From the NCBI GenBank assembly GCA_002506595.1, contig DAXV01000045.1, forward strand, positions 1 to 17,784: a DNA stretch of 17,784 nucleotides. Reading direction: 5' to 3'. Shown here one piece after another: positions 6,404 to 13,689 of this stretch. The notes under the pieces were generated by a model. That model did no database searches. It was not told the DNA's origin and saw only the letters and a list, made by a program, of their open reading frames with translations. The DNA comes from Acidilobaceae archaeon UBA158. Lineage in GTDB: Archaea > Thermoproteota > Thermoprotei_A > Sulfolobales > Acidilobaceae. Within the stretch, counting starts at the first letter, position 1, and the number at the start of each line of letters is the position of its first letter. A program made the translations under genes and the position numbers.

Positions 6404-7435
6404 TTAATAAAGGTTCTTATTTATATTGAGCTTCTTATCAGTTTCACTGATAGATTCTAGTTTTCCAGATAATTCTAGTGAAGCTCTTATCGCATCTATA
6501 TTTTCAGGTACAACTATTGATTCTTGATGAACTGCTTGGAAAAATTGAACTTCGTTATTATCAACAGTTATTGAGTCTTTAAACACTACTAATTCGTTAA
6601 TATCCCCTCTTTCTTTATTTAATCTTGCAGAATCTATTATTTGAGAAGTACTTTGTATTCCAGAGATAACACTATCAACTAATATTATTCTTGGTGAAGT
6701 CATAAATGCCTCTAATATATCATTTTTTTCAATTCTGCTTGCAAATTTTATAGTAACATGGTGGACATGCATTAATGTAGTTGGAACAACAACGGCAGCC
6801 GTGGAGATGTTTATCCAGGGAATAACAGTTTTAACATCTAATGCATGATGACTTGGTAGCCCAACAGGATTCAAAACTATAGAATTTATTGGTCCTTTCT
6901 TTATTTCTTGTGGATCCGCTCCTCTTCTTATTAAGACTGCATTTACTTTTTCTATTTTTGATAAACTACTTAAAGCGCATATACTTCTTAATAAACCAGT
7001 TGTGTTACAAGATACGACCCTAATGCTTTTTTTACCATATGCTTCATCATAATTACATAATGCGTTAAATGATATATCTGCTACTTTGGCCTCCTCTCCT
7101 CCTTGAAATATAGAATTAATGCCGTATTTATTGTATAATTCTTTATACGTTTCTCCAACCCCATCAGGGGTTGCATCCACAATTATGTCTGATTCTTTTA
7201 ATAGATCATCTATTAATCCATTTACCTCTATACCCTTCTTTCTAAATTCATCAGCATCTTTTTCTGTTATTGTATAGATATTCATCCCATTTTTTTTAGC
7301 AAATAAAGCGTTATAATCGGGTTTTTTCTTAACAATTCCTGAAACTATCATATCATCTTGTTTGTTTACTGCAATTGCGACTCTTTTACCTATTGTACCA
7401 AACCCGTTTATAGCTACCTTTACTTTGCTTTTCAT
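6404..7435 (-). CDS. gap: Type II (archaeal) glyceraldehyde-3-phosphate dehydrogenase
   Basis: The phosphorylating, NAD(P)-linked GAPDH of archaea, which interconverts glyceraldehyde 3-phosphate and 1,3-bisphosphoglycerate. It begins with a Rossmann motif VAINGFGTIGKRVA (residues 7-20). The catalytic cysteine is Cys143 in VVSCNTTGLLR, and MHVHHVTIKF supplies the catalytic histidine region. Length 343 aa is standard. The ATG overlaps the pgk stop as ATGA, so it is the second cistron of a pgk-gap operon and translation is probably coupled. In archaea that use non-phosphorylating GAPDH or GAPOR for glycolysis, this pair works mainly in gluconeogenesis; whether that holds here cannot be seen. No missing key residues noted. 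Confidence 0.97.
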   Translation of the reverse strand: MKSKVKVAINGFGTIGKRVAIAVNKQDDMIVSGIVKKKPDYNALFAKKNGMNIYTITEKDADEFRKKGIEVNGLIDDLLKESDIIVDATPDGVGETYKELYNKYGINSIFQGGEEAKVADISFNALCNYDEAYGKKSIRVVSCNTTGLLRSICALSSLSKIEKVNAVLIRRGADPQEIKKGPINSIVLNPVGLPSHHALDVKTVIPWINISTAAVVVPTTLMHVHHVTIKFASRIEKNDILEAFMTSPRIILVDSVISGIQSTSQIIDSARLNKERGDINELVVFKDSITVDNNEVQFFQAVHQESIVVPENIDAIRASLELSGKLESISETDKKLNINKNLY

Positions 7436-8670
7436 TGTCTTATCCCTTTAAAGAATTTCTCATAAGATAAAGCTAGAGCTTCTATTCCTGGCATAGATTC
7501 TCCAGATAAGAAATAAACAACTGCTCCCCCTCCTGTGCTTATATAACTTATTTTCTTCCTCAGCATAGGAGACAGATCATTTAATATTGAAATAAAATGA
7601 CCTCCGCCAAATATAACATATGCATTGCTGTTAAGAGATGCAGTTGCTAATTTCACGGTTCCTTTTCTAAATCTTTCGTCTTCTATTACTCCAGCAGGAC
7701 CTCTTAATATGATTGTCTTAGAGCCTTTCAATAACTCATTATATTTATCTAATGTTTGAGGTCCTATATCTTTAGGAGAGCCTTTTATTTCTTTTGCAGG
7801 AACTATTTCTACAATATCATCAACTTCTGATATAAAATCTTCTGGCAAATAAATATTTTCATACTTTAATAATTCTTTTGCTTCAGGAATTAAATTAGCG
7901 AATTTTTCTTCTATGATTTTTTCTGCTTTGCCTATATTGTACCCTTTGGCCTTTAATAATAATAAAGCTACAAGTCCTCCGGTTAATATGTTATCTATTT
8001 TTTTAGATTTTATTAAATGGTTTATTATTTTTATTGCATCATTAAGTTTTGCTCCACCTATAAATAATGTAGAAGGTTTCTCTCCATTAATCGCTTTGCT
8101 TAAGCTCCTAATTTCATCTTCCATGACTCTTCCAGCAACCGCTGGCATTACTAATGGAAAACCTGCAATACTTGCTTGACTTCTATGAGAACTAGCAAAG
8201 GCATCCCCAACGTAATAATTAAATAGATGAGAGAGTTTTTTCACGAAATTTGTATTTATAAGTTGCTCATAAGGCATTTCTATGTTTTCTTCCGACAAAA
8301 ATCTTGTATTTTCTAATACAAGGACTTCTCCAACTTCTAATGTTGCTATCCTTTTTCTAGCTTCAGGGCCTATAATATCTCCAACAAATTCTACATTAAA
8401 GCCCAACAATTTTGATAGAATTTCTGTATGGCTTTTTAACGAAATAAAATCGTTTTCACCGGGTCTTCCTTGATGACTCATAATAACCACTTTTGATCCT
8501 AACTCTACTAATTCTTTAATAGTTTTCAAATGAGATCTAATTCTACTTGTGTCCATAATGATATTATCCTTTATGGGCGAATTCATATCTACTCTTAATA
8601 GAACTTTTTTATTTGTGAGATCTACATCTTCAATAGTCGCTATACTTTTTTCATTATAAGAAATAACCAC
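7432..8670 (-). CDS. pgk: Phosphoglycerate kinase
   Basis: Transfers phosphate between 1,3-bisphosphoglycerate and ADP in glycolysis/gluconeogenesis. Signature segments are present in order: KVLLRVDMNSP near the N-terminus, SHQGRP, the substrate-binding block YYVGDAFASSHRSQASIAGFP, the nucleotide-site FIGGAKLNDAI, and the C-terminal STGGGAVVYFLSG. About 412 residues, a normal length. An in-frame GTG at 8679 is possible, but GTG 8670 lies 5 nt after GGTGA, whose bases overlap the upstream GTG, so 8670 is preferred. It is first of the pgk-gap operon (4-nt ATGA overlap). Its promoter probably uses the TATA-like TTTTATATTT near 8713-8722, leaving a leader of about 20 nt. Confidence 0.97.
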   Translation of the reverse strand: MVISYNEKSIATIEDVDLTNKKVLLRVDMNSPIKDNIIMDTSRIRSHLKTIKELVELGSKVVIMSHQGRPGENDFISLKSHTEILSKLLGFNVEFVGDIIGPEARKRIATLEVGEVLVLENTRFLSEENIEMPYEQLINTNFVKKLSHLFNYYVGDAFASSHRSQASIAGFPLVMPAVAGRVMEDEIRSLSKAINGEKPSTLFIGGAKLNDAIKIINHLIKSKKIDNILTGGLVALLLLKAKGYNIGKAEKIIEEKFANLIPEAKELLKYENIYLPEDFISEVDDIVEIVPAKEIKGSPKDIGPQTLDKYNELLKGSKTIILRGPAGVIEDERFRKGTVKLATASLNSNAYVIFGGGHFISILNDLSPMLRKKISYISTGGGAVVYFLSGESMPGIEALALSYEKFFKGIRQ

Positions 8671-8712
8671 TCCGCTCACCCATATTAACCCTGTGAAATA
8701 TTAAAAAACTGA

Positions 8713-8722
8713 AATATAAAAC
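8713..8722 (-). promoter_or_regulatory. TATA box of the pgk-gap operon
   Basis: On the minus strand GGTTTTATATTTC places initiation near 8690, about 20 nt before GTG 8670, with the GGTGA in between. The rightward metallo-hydrolase gene starts from the other side of the same ~100-bp intergenic region (TATA-like TATAATATAT at 8731-8740). Confidence 0.45.
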
Positions 8723-8775
8723 CTTTTCCATATAATATATTTAGTGTATATTTTAATAAAGAAATAGGGATCTAA

Positions 8776-9429
8776 TTGAACATACAATGGTGCGGAAACT
8801 CATATTTCATAATAAAACATGATAATATAGAAATAGCAATAGATCCACATGATGGTTATAGCCTTAATTTAAAGCCTTGCAGAATAAATGCTGATTATAT
8901 AATTGTAACTCATAATCATTTTGATCATAATGCTGTAGAAATGGCTTATGGAAATAAAACAAAAGAAATCATAAAAGATTATTTAGGAAAGAAAAGAATA
9001 AATGATGTTGATTTAGAGTTTTTTGAAGCATTTCATGATATAGATAATGGCAAATTGTACGGAAAAGTTAAGATATTTAAATTATTCACAGAAAATATTA
9101 GTTTAGTAAATTTATCCGATATAGGAGAAAAATATAATGATTCAATGAAAGATACCTTATATCCTGTTGATATTTTAATGATCCCTATAGGTGGCGTGAC
9201 TACAATAAATTATATAGAAGCAATTGAATTTATTGATAATTTAAGGCCTAAAGTTGTTATCCCTATGCATTATTGGATTGATGGATCTGCAGTCCCTTAT
9301 GATTCCATAAATAATTTTTTAAATAATGTTAAATATAAAGTTATAAAACTTAATTCAAATAATATAGAGATAAGAAATGAGAATTTACCTAAGGAAACAG
9401 AAATTTTAATATTTAATTATGATTATTAG
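8776..9429 (+). CDS. UlaG-like metallo-beta-lactamase-fold hydrolase
   Basis: A 217-residue metal-dependent hydrolase of the MBL fold, of the compact UlaG/YtnP-like branch. The N-terminal strands IQWCGNSYFIIKHDNIEIAIDPHDG are characteristic, with Asp23 in IAIDPH. The zinc motif is H46-N-H48-F-D50-H51. Later candidate ligands are in EAFHDIDNGKLYG, LVNLSDIG and VVIPMHYWIDG. UlaG-type proteins include lactonases and nucleases, so the substrate is open. The start is TTG 8776, with a GGGATC element 4 nt upstream and TATA-like sequences at 8731-8756, so the leader is very short. It is divergent from pgk-gap and convergent with the Dim2-like gene; no operon partner hints at its role. Confidence 0.85.
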   Translation: MNIQWCGNSYFIIKHDNIEIAIDPHDGYSLNLKPCRINADYIIVTHNHFDHNAVEMAYGNKTKEIIKDYLGKKRINDVDLEFFEAFHDIDNGKLYGKVKIFKLFTENISLVNLSDIGEKYNDSMKDTLYPVDILMIPIGGVTTINYIEAIEFIDNLRPKVVIPMHYWIDGSAVPYDSINNFLNNVKYKVIKLNSNNIEIRNENLPKETEILIFNYDY

Positions 9430-9481
9430 AATTTAATGGCAACAAAATAATCATAATTAAAAACCATTCCTTATGAATGAA

Positions 9482-10078
9482 TTAAAATTTTTTCTCCCAT
9501 AAGTTGGTTAAATCTTGTCTTTTTATGTCCCTCATCATTGATTCTAGTCTTTTGTATACTGTACTATGCATTTTTCCATCAATCAAAAGTTCTATTCCAT
9601 ATTGTGCAATGGTTGCCCTATTATAATCTCCTATTATGCCTATAACATTATTTCCTATATGAATTGAAGTCCCTGTTATTTCCTCTATAGTCTTTTTGGC
9701 TCTCCCATCTTCTCCTATAATTCTTCCTAATACCCTTTTTATGTGATTATTAGAATCTCCAACTTTAGATTTTATATCAACTGTTATCAAAACGTTTTCT
9801 TCATCGAGAAGTCTAAGAGCCTCTTCCTTAACAAATCCTATTGATAATGCTTGTATAATGTCTCTTGTCTTAATCATATCTGCGGGCGAAGTATTATTAT
9901 CTAATGGTTCAATAATTATTAATGAGCTACTATTATCAATTTCTACCTTTACTTTTAGTTTTTCTTCAATGTAATTCTTAATTTCATCAAAGTGTTTTAG
10001 AAATATTTCTTTGTTTTCTGATGGAACTTGAGAATAAATTTTAACCCATTTTTCTATTCTTCCTTCTCTTCCAGACAT
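9482..10078 (-). CDS. KH-domain RNA-binding protein, archaeal Dim2/Pno1-like
   Basis: Archaeal relative of eukaryotic Pno1/Dim2, a small-subunit assembly factor that binds near the 3' end of 16S rRNA. It contains two KH-type modules: a degenerate first one (~12-80) and a second with a canonical GxxG loop in LGRIIGEDGRAKKTIEEITGTSIHI (GEDG at 122-125). The C-terminal helix KRLESMMRDIKRQDL is typical of the family. Length 198 aa is normal. Its ATG lies 25 nt inside the 3' end of rio1, making it the third cistron of aIF1A-rio1-KH. The gene order is a conserved archaeal cluster and matches the eukaryotic partnership of Rio kinases and Pno1 on pre-40S particles. Confidence 0.92.
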   Translation of the reverse strand: MSGREGRIEKWVKIYSQVPSENKEIFLKHFDEIKNYIEEKLKVKVEIDNSSSLIIIEPLDNNTSPADMIKTRDIIQALSIGFVKEEALRLLDEENVLITVDIKSKVGDSNNHIKRVLGRIIGEDGRAKKTIEEITGTSIHIGNNVIGIIGDYNRATIAQYGIELLIDGKMHSTVYKRLESMMRDIKRQDLTNLWEKKF

Positions 10079-10836
10079 TTGAAAATCGCCTTTTCATACT
10101 CTTCATATTCTTCAATTTCTATTAGTTTTGAGAAAAAGGAATATACGTTTTTCAAATCTCTTTTCAAATAAGATAAGGCATTTGGATGATTTATATCAAT
10201 AGATTGGGATACATCTATTATATATGGTTTTGATTTCCAATACATAATGTTATATTCACTTAAATCGGCATGAACAATTTTTGCATTACAGACCATCTTT
10301 ATTATATTTTCTTTAATATCATTGTAAATATTTTGGATTTCTTCTTCGCTCAGCTCTTTATAAATTTCATTAATTAGTGGTGCCCTATATCCATTTTCTC
10401 CAATAAATTCCATAACTAAAACATTACCTGATAATCCTTTGGGCTCAGGTACATTAACTCCATTTTTTTTCAATTTATTTAGATTTGTATATTCCTTTTT
10501 GGCCCATAAATAAATTAACGACCTAAATTTATTTGGTATTGATTGAAATCTTGGATCACCTATTATGTATTCTTTTATGCTTTTTCTGAATTCAGCTGCA
10601 GAAGTCAAAAATATTTTTATAGCAATTTCCTCATTATTATATCCTTTTCCCCAATAAAGCTTTGATTCCTTTCCTGAACTAAAAGATCCTTTTATTTCTT
10701 TTATGATCTTTTTATTTATTAGCTTATCAAGATGATAGTTTGTAAAAGAATCTATAACTTCATCAACAGTTTTTACTATATCTTCATCTTTTATTCTTTT
10801 TTTAACTTTTTCCTTTTCATCAAAATAATTTTTCAA
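10054..10836 (-). CDS. rio1: RIO1-type atypical serine kinase/ATPase
   Basis: RIO1 acts late in small-ribosomal-subunit maturation. The protein (260 aa) has the RIO nucleotide loop GSFSSGKESKLYWG (50-63), the ATP-anchoring lysine K74 in IAIKI, the RIO1 insert SAAEFRKSIKEYIIGDPRF, a hinge VMEFIG, the catalytic loop IVHADLSEYNI (D191, N196) and the metal-binding IDVSQS (D208). All key residues are present. TTG 10836 overlaps the aIF1A stop by 4 nt (TTGA), and its own 3' end overlaps the KH gene by 25 nt, so the three genes are one transcription unit with coupled translation. Confidence 0.96.
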   Translation of the reverse strand: MKNYFDEKEKVKKRIKDEDIVKTVDEVIDSFTNYHLDKLINKKIIKEIKGSFSSGKESKLYWGKGYNNEEIAIKIFLTSAAEFRKSIKEYIIGDPRFQSIPNKFRSLIYLWAKKEYTNLNKLKKNGVNVPEPKGLSGNVLVMEFIGENGYRAPLINEIYKELSEEEIQNIYNDIKENIIKMVCNAKIVHADLSEYNIMYWKSKPYIIDVSQSIDINHPNALSYLKRDLKNVYSFFSKLIEIEEYEEYEKAIFKCLEEKEE

Positions 10837-11171
10837 CCATTTTCCTCTCCTAAGAGATCCTTAGAAAGAAGTCCCTTCTGAATTAATTCTCTTACCTCAC
10901 TTTGTTGATACTTATGAACAACTTCTCCTTTCATATCTGAAGTTCCCCATGGAAGGAATAATATTGTGTCTCCTTCATGCAACCAAACTCTTCTTCTCAT
11001 TTTTCCAGGGATCCATGCTTTGTATTTGTTACCATCAGTACAGACTACTTCTAAAAATCCTGCTCCTATTACTTTTTGCACTACACAAATCATGGTACCT
11101 TCTTCATCACTCGGTAAAGGCATTTCACCTTTAGAGTTATTATTTTTTTGTTTAACCAAATTTATTTTCAT
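10833..11171 (-). CDS. eif1A: Translation initiation factor aIF1A
   Basis: A 112-residue OB-fold factor that binds the ribosomal A-site region and helps start-codon selection. The core EGTMICVVQKVIGAGFLEVVCTDGNKYKAWIPGKMRRRVWLHEGDTILFLPWG is highly diagnostic, including the basic KMRRRVW segment. An acidic C-terminal helix follows. ATG 11171 has GAGGAG directly before it. A TATA-like ATTAAAAT near 11201-11208 on the minus strand predicts a leader of only about 8 nt. It is the first gene of the aIF1A-rio1-KH operon. Confidence 0.97.
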   Translation of the reverse strand: MKINLVKQKNNNSKGEMPLPSDEEGTMICVVQKVIGAGFLEVVCTDGNKYKAWIPGKMRRRVWLHEGDTILFLPWGTSDMKGEVVHKYQQSEVRELIQKGLLSKDLLGEENG

Positions 11172-11564
11172 CTCCTCTATATTTAGTGTTAAATAGGTTA
11201 TTTTAATTTTATGTAAGTGATAAACATGAAATATTCATATAAAATAATTATATTAATTCATAATATTAAACTTATTCATAAAAATTATCATAATGTTATA
11301 ATCTGATAACTTATAAATGCAAGGCTAAAAATTTCAGCTTTAAGTTTATATTAGGCATTGATTATCATATTTTATGGGAAGATTATCATAAATCTAGACA
11401 TTTTTACTAATTTTGAAAATTTTTAATAGAAGATAACATAAAGATTTTTTATAAAACAAAAACTATAAAGAAGAGAACTTTAGAAAATTATTAGAATAAA
11501 GCTCTTTTGATAATAAAAATAGTTAAAAATCTCATTCAAATATAAAAATTTGTTTTTCAATTAA
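11172..11564. other. Gene-free 393-bp interval with repeated ATTATCATA
   Basis: No coding region is supported here. The right end contains short T-rich tracts that could end the leftward transporter transcript, and the left end holds the aIF1A promoter. The motif ATTATCATA occurs at 11284-11292, 11361-11369 and 11382-11390; the last two share a 10-mer GATTATCATA and lie exactly 21 bp apart. A rightward TATA-like CTTATAAATG occurs near 11310-11319, but no obvious RNA product follows. Confidence 0.5.
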
Positions 11565-12767
11565 TTATAATATAGACATTAATCCTATAAAACCTCCTAT
11601 AACTATCAACGCAGAAAGTGTCCAATAAGCTTTTAATTTAATTCCTTTTATCGGCTTTCCTTTCATCAATTTCTCATCAGAAACTAATCTACCTAAATAA
11701 TATAAGGGAGGAGCTACTACTATTGTATAAATTACCATTAATTCTAGCATTAGATATATTAAATTTTTTGATATTAATACTATTAATAAAGCTGGTATTG
11801 ATTCGATTGAATAAATTATTATATACCATTTATGTTTCTTTATTTCTAAAGCATCTAATGCCCCCCATGCAGAAGCCATAGATATAACAACTAATGCTAA
11901 AAATCCTGATGCTATGAAACCAATTCCTAATAAATACAAAAGATTTAAATTAAAGCTGTTCAAAATACTTTTAAACGTATAGGAATTTATTATGATATCA
12001 ACAGGCATATTTGGATCAATTCTAGCAAGGTCATAGCCCACAATTACAGTTATAACCATTAAGATTTCTGATACAATAGCCCCAACTAATGTTTCCAATC
12101 TTTCATACTTTAAATTTTCTGTTTTTATCTTCTTCTTGGAATCAGCTCCTGAGTGAAAAAATAGCATCCAAGGCATTATTACGGCTCCAATACTTGCAGC
12201 TAATAAAAACATGTAATTTTTATTATTATATGGTTGTATTGGATTTAATCCATAATATAGAAATTCTTTATTATTTATTGGAAACATCGTTGCTATCCAT
12301 ATTATAGTTAGAACCAAAATAAAACTTATTGGTATTAGAACCATTTCAGCATGTCTGTATTTTCTGCTAGTTGCAACTATAATATGAAATATAAACACAG
12401 TAAATAAACCTATTATTAATGGAATTCCTAATAATTGAAGACCTATCCCTATTCCTGCATATTCAGCAACATATTCTAAAAAATCAGTTATTGTCATAGG
12501 TATTGAAGCAATTATAGCTTGTTTTTTACCAAATTTTTTCCTTATAGCTTCTCCTAAACCCATACCAGATACAGTCCCTAATGTTCCGGCCGCATCTTGT
12601 ATAAAGAAAAGGGGGATTGTTAATATAAGCATTATAAATACCATTCTATACCCCCATGTAATACCTGATTGCATACCTTCAACTATTGATGCTACATCAA
12701 CATCAGCTATCATTACTATCCATGCAGGTCCAAAGGTTTTTAATAGCTCTTTGTATTCCATATTCAT
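11565..12767 (-). CDS. Nramp-family divalent metal transporter, divergent clade
   Basis: A 400-residue integral membrane protein with about 11 hydrophobic helices and the LeuT-type Nramp pattern. The most recognisable part is TM3 (TDFLEYVAEYAGIGIGLQLLGIPLIIG). Nramp carriers import Mn2+, Fe2+ or related ions with protons. The metal-site motifs are altered: TM1, normally DPGN, reads D24-V-A-S27 in IVMIADVDVASIVEGMQSG; TM6, normally MPH, reads M198-P-W200 in GAVIMPWMLFFHSGA. The aspartate and methionine are kept, while asparagine and histidine are not. A shifted substrate or coupling is therefore likely (inference). ATG 12767 is the first start; ATG 12761 is also possible, with GGGATGA upstream. 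The gene stands alone; its promoter contains a large palindrome and its leader a 7-bp hairpin. Confidence 0.88.
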   Translation of the reverse strand: MNMEYKELLKTFGPAWIVMIADVDVASIVEGMQSGITWGYRMVFIMLILTIPLFFIQDAAGTLGTVSGMGLGEAIRKKFGKKQAIIASIPMTITDFLEYVAEYAGIGIGLQLLGIPLIIGLFTVFIFHIIVATSRKYRHAEMVLIPISFILVLTIIWIATMFPINNKEFLYYGLNPIQPYNNKNYMFLLAASIGAVIMPWMLFFHSGADSKKKIKTENLKYERLETLVGAIVSEILMVITVIVGYDLARIDPNMPVDIIINSYTFKSILNSFNLNLLYLLGIGFIASGFLALVVISMASAWGALDALEIKKHKWYIIIYSIESIPALLIVLISKNLIYLMLELMVIYTIVVAPPLYYLGRLVSDEKLMKGKPIKGIKLKAYWTLSALIVIGGFIGLMSIL

Positions 12768-12770
12768 CCC

Positions 12771-12789
12771 TAGTTTCTTCTTGAAACTA
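12771..12789 (-). promoter_or_regulatory. Hairpin in the 5' leader of the Nramp gene
   Basis: TAGTTTC (12771-12777) and GAAACTA (12783-12789) form a perfect 7-bp stem with a 5-nt loop, ending 3 nt before ATG 12767. In mRNA it sits directly upstream of the GGGATG start region and could affect ribosome access. Confidence 0.45.
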
Positions 12790-12812
12790 AACAGAGACCT
12801 GTGTGAAACTTC

Positions 12813-12845
12813 AACATTAGTTTAGGCTTCCCTAAATTTAATGTT
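12813..12845. promoter_or_regulatory. 33-bp imperfect palindrome, probable operator of the Nramp gene
   Basis: The left arm AACATTA-G-TTTAGG (12813-12826) is complementary to the right arm CCTAAA-TT-TAATGTT (12831-12845), with centre CTTC. The inner part TTTAGG-N4-CCTAAA and the outer part AACATTA/TAATGTT are both perfect. It covers a TATA-like stretch (ATTAAATTTAG on the minus strand) about 70 bp before the transporter start. The form resembles operators of metal-responsive DtxR/MntR-type regulators, which is inference. Confidence 0.55.
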
Positions 12846-12947
12846 AGCTATAGTTACTAATATATTTTAGTATGTAATGATGGATAAATTGAATTCTTTT
12901 AAAAAGAAATTAATAGGAGAAATGCTATTTTAGGATTGGGATACATA

Positions 12948-13592
12948 TTGAAAAAAGGATTATTGATAGCGTTCGAAGGAATCGATGGTAGTGGTTTAAC
13001 AACGCATTCGAAACTGTTAAATGAAAAATTAAATAAATTAGGATATAAATCGATTTATACTAAAGAACCCACAAAAAATGAAATAGGTTCATTGATACAA
13101 AGAATTATTTTGGATAAAGAAAAGAGAATAGATGATAATATAATTGCTTTATTATTTGCGGCAGATCGACTTTATCATTTAAATTATGGTGATGGTATTA
13201 ATGAGGGCATTTTAAATTATATTAACAAAAATTATATAGTCATAATGGATAGATATAAATATTCTAATATGGCATATCAAGGTGAAGATATTAATTGGAT
13301 TAATCAGGTAAATAAATTTGCTATAGAAGCTGATATAGTAATATATTTAGATGTTCCATTGGACATTGCTTTAAAGAGAATATCTATGAGATCATCAATA
13401 TCGATATTTGAAAATAGAACATTTTTAGAAAGGGTGAAGAAAAGGTACATTGAAGTTTTAGATTTGGCTAAGAGAAATGGTGTAAAGGTAATTTCTATTG
13501 ATGAGGTAATAGATAATAATGAGAAAAGTATTGACGAAGTAAATCAAGAAATTTTAAGCAAAGTAATTATGTTATTAAAAAACTTTGAGTAA
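12948..13592 (+). CDS. tmk: Thymidylate kinase with atypical P-loop
   Basis: Phosphorylates dTMP to dTDP for DNA synthesis. The protein begins MKKGLLIAFEGIDGSGLTTHSKLL; the dTMP-binding DRYKYSNMAYQG motif is intact, as is the EADIVIYLDVPLDIALKRI segment preceding the lid. About 214 aa, a normal length. The Walker A motif, normally GxDGSGKTT/S, has leucine (Leu17) where the phosphate-binding lysine should be. In-frame starts are TTG 12936 and TTG 12948; the latter is preferred because GGGAT lies 5 nt upstream and the N-terminus then matches the usual short lead before the first strand. It starts a rightward series with the membrane protein and the thiol oxidoreductase, although the gaps are large enough for separate promoters. 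Confidence 0.92.
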   Translation: MKKGLLIAFEGIDGSGLTTHSKLLNEKLNKLGYKSIYTKEPTKNEIGSLIQRIILDKEKRIDDNIIALLFAADRLYHLNYGDGINEGILNYINKNYIVIMDRYKYSNMAYQGEDINWINQVNKFAIEADIVIYLDVPLDIALKRISMRSSISIFENRTFLERVKKRYIEVLDLAKRNGVKVISIDEVIDNNEKSIDEVNQEILSKVIMLLKNFE

Positions 13593-13689
13593 TAATTATA
13601 TTTTATATAAAGTAAATATTTTATTATAAATTTTAAAGAAACAGTAAAATTTAAATTTATCTAATTCTTTAGATTATTGGGGATATGAA

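Noticed and set aside
10949..11196. Two overlapping rightward frames opposite aIF1A
   Set aside because: They are antisense to a highly conserved gene, with no supporting promoter or ribosome site.
11331..11347. Near-palindrome GCTAAAAATTTCAGC in the gap
   Set aside because: One mismatch in a 15-bp AT-rich word, with no linked transcript or conserved neighbour; not distinguishable from chance.
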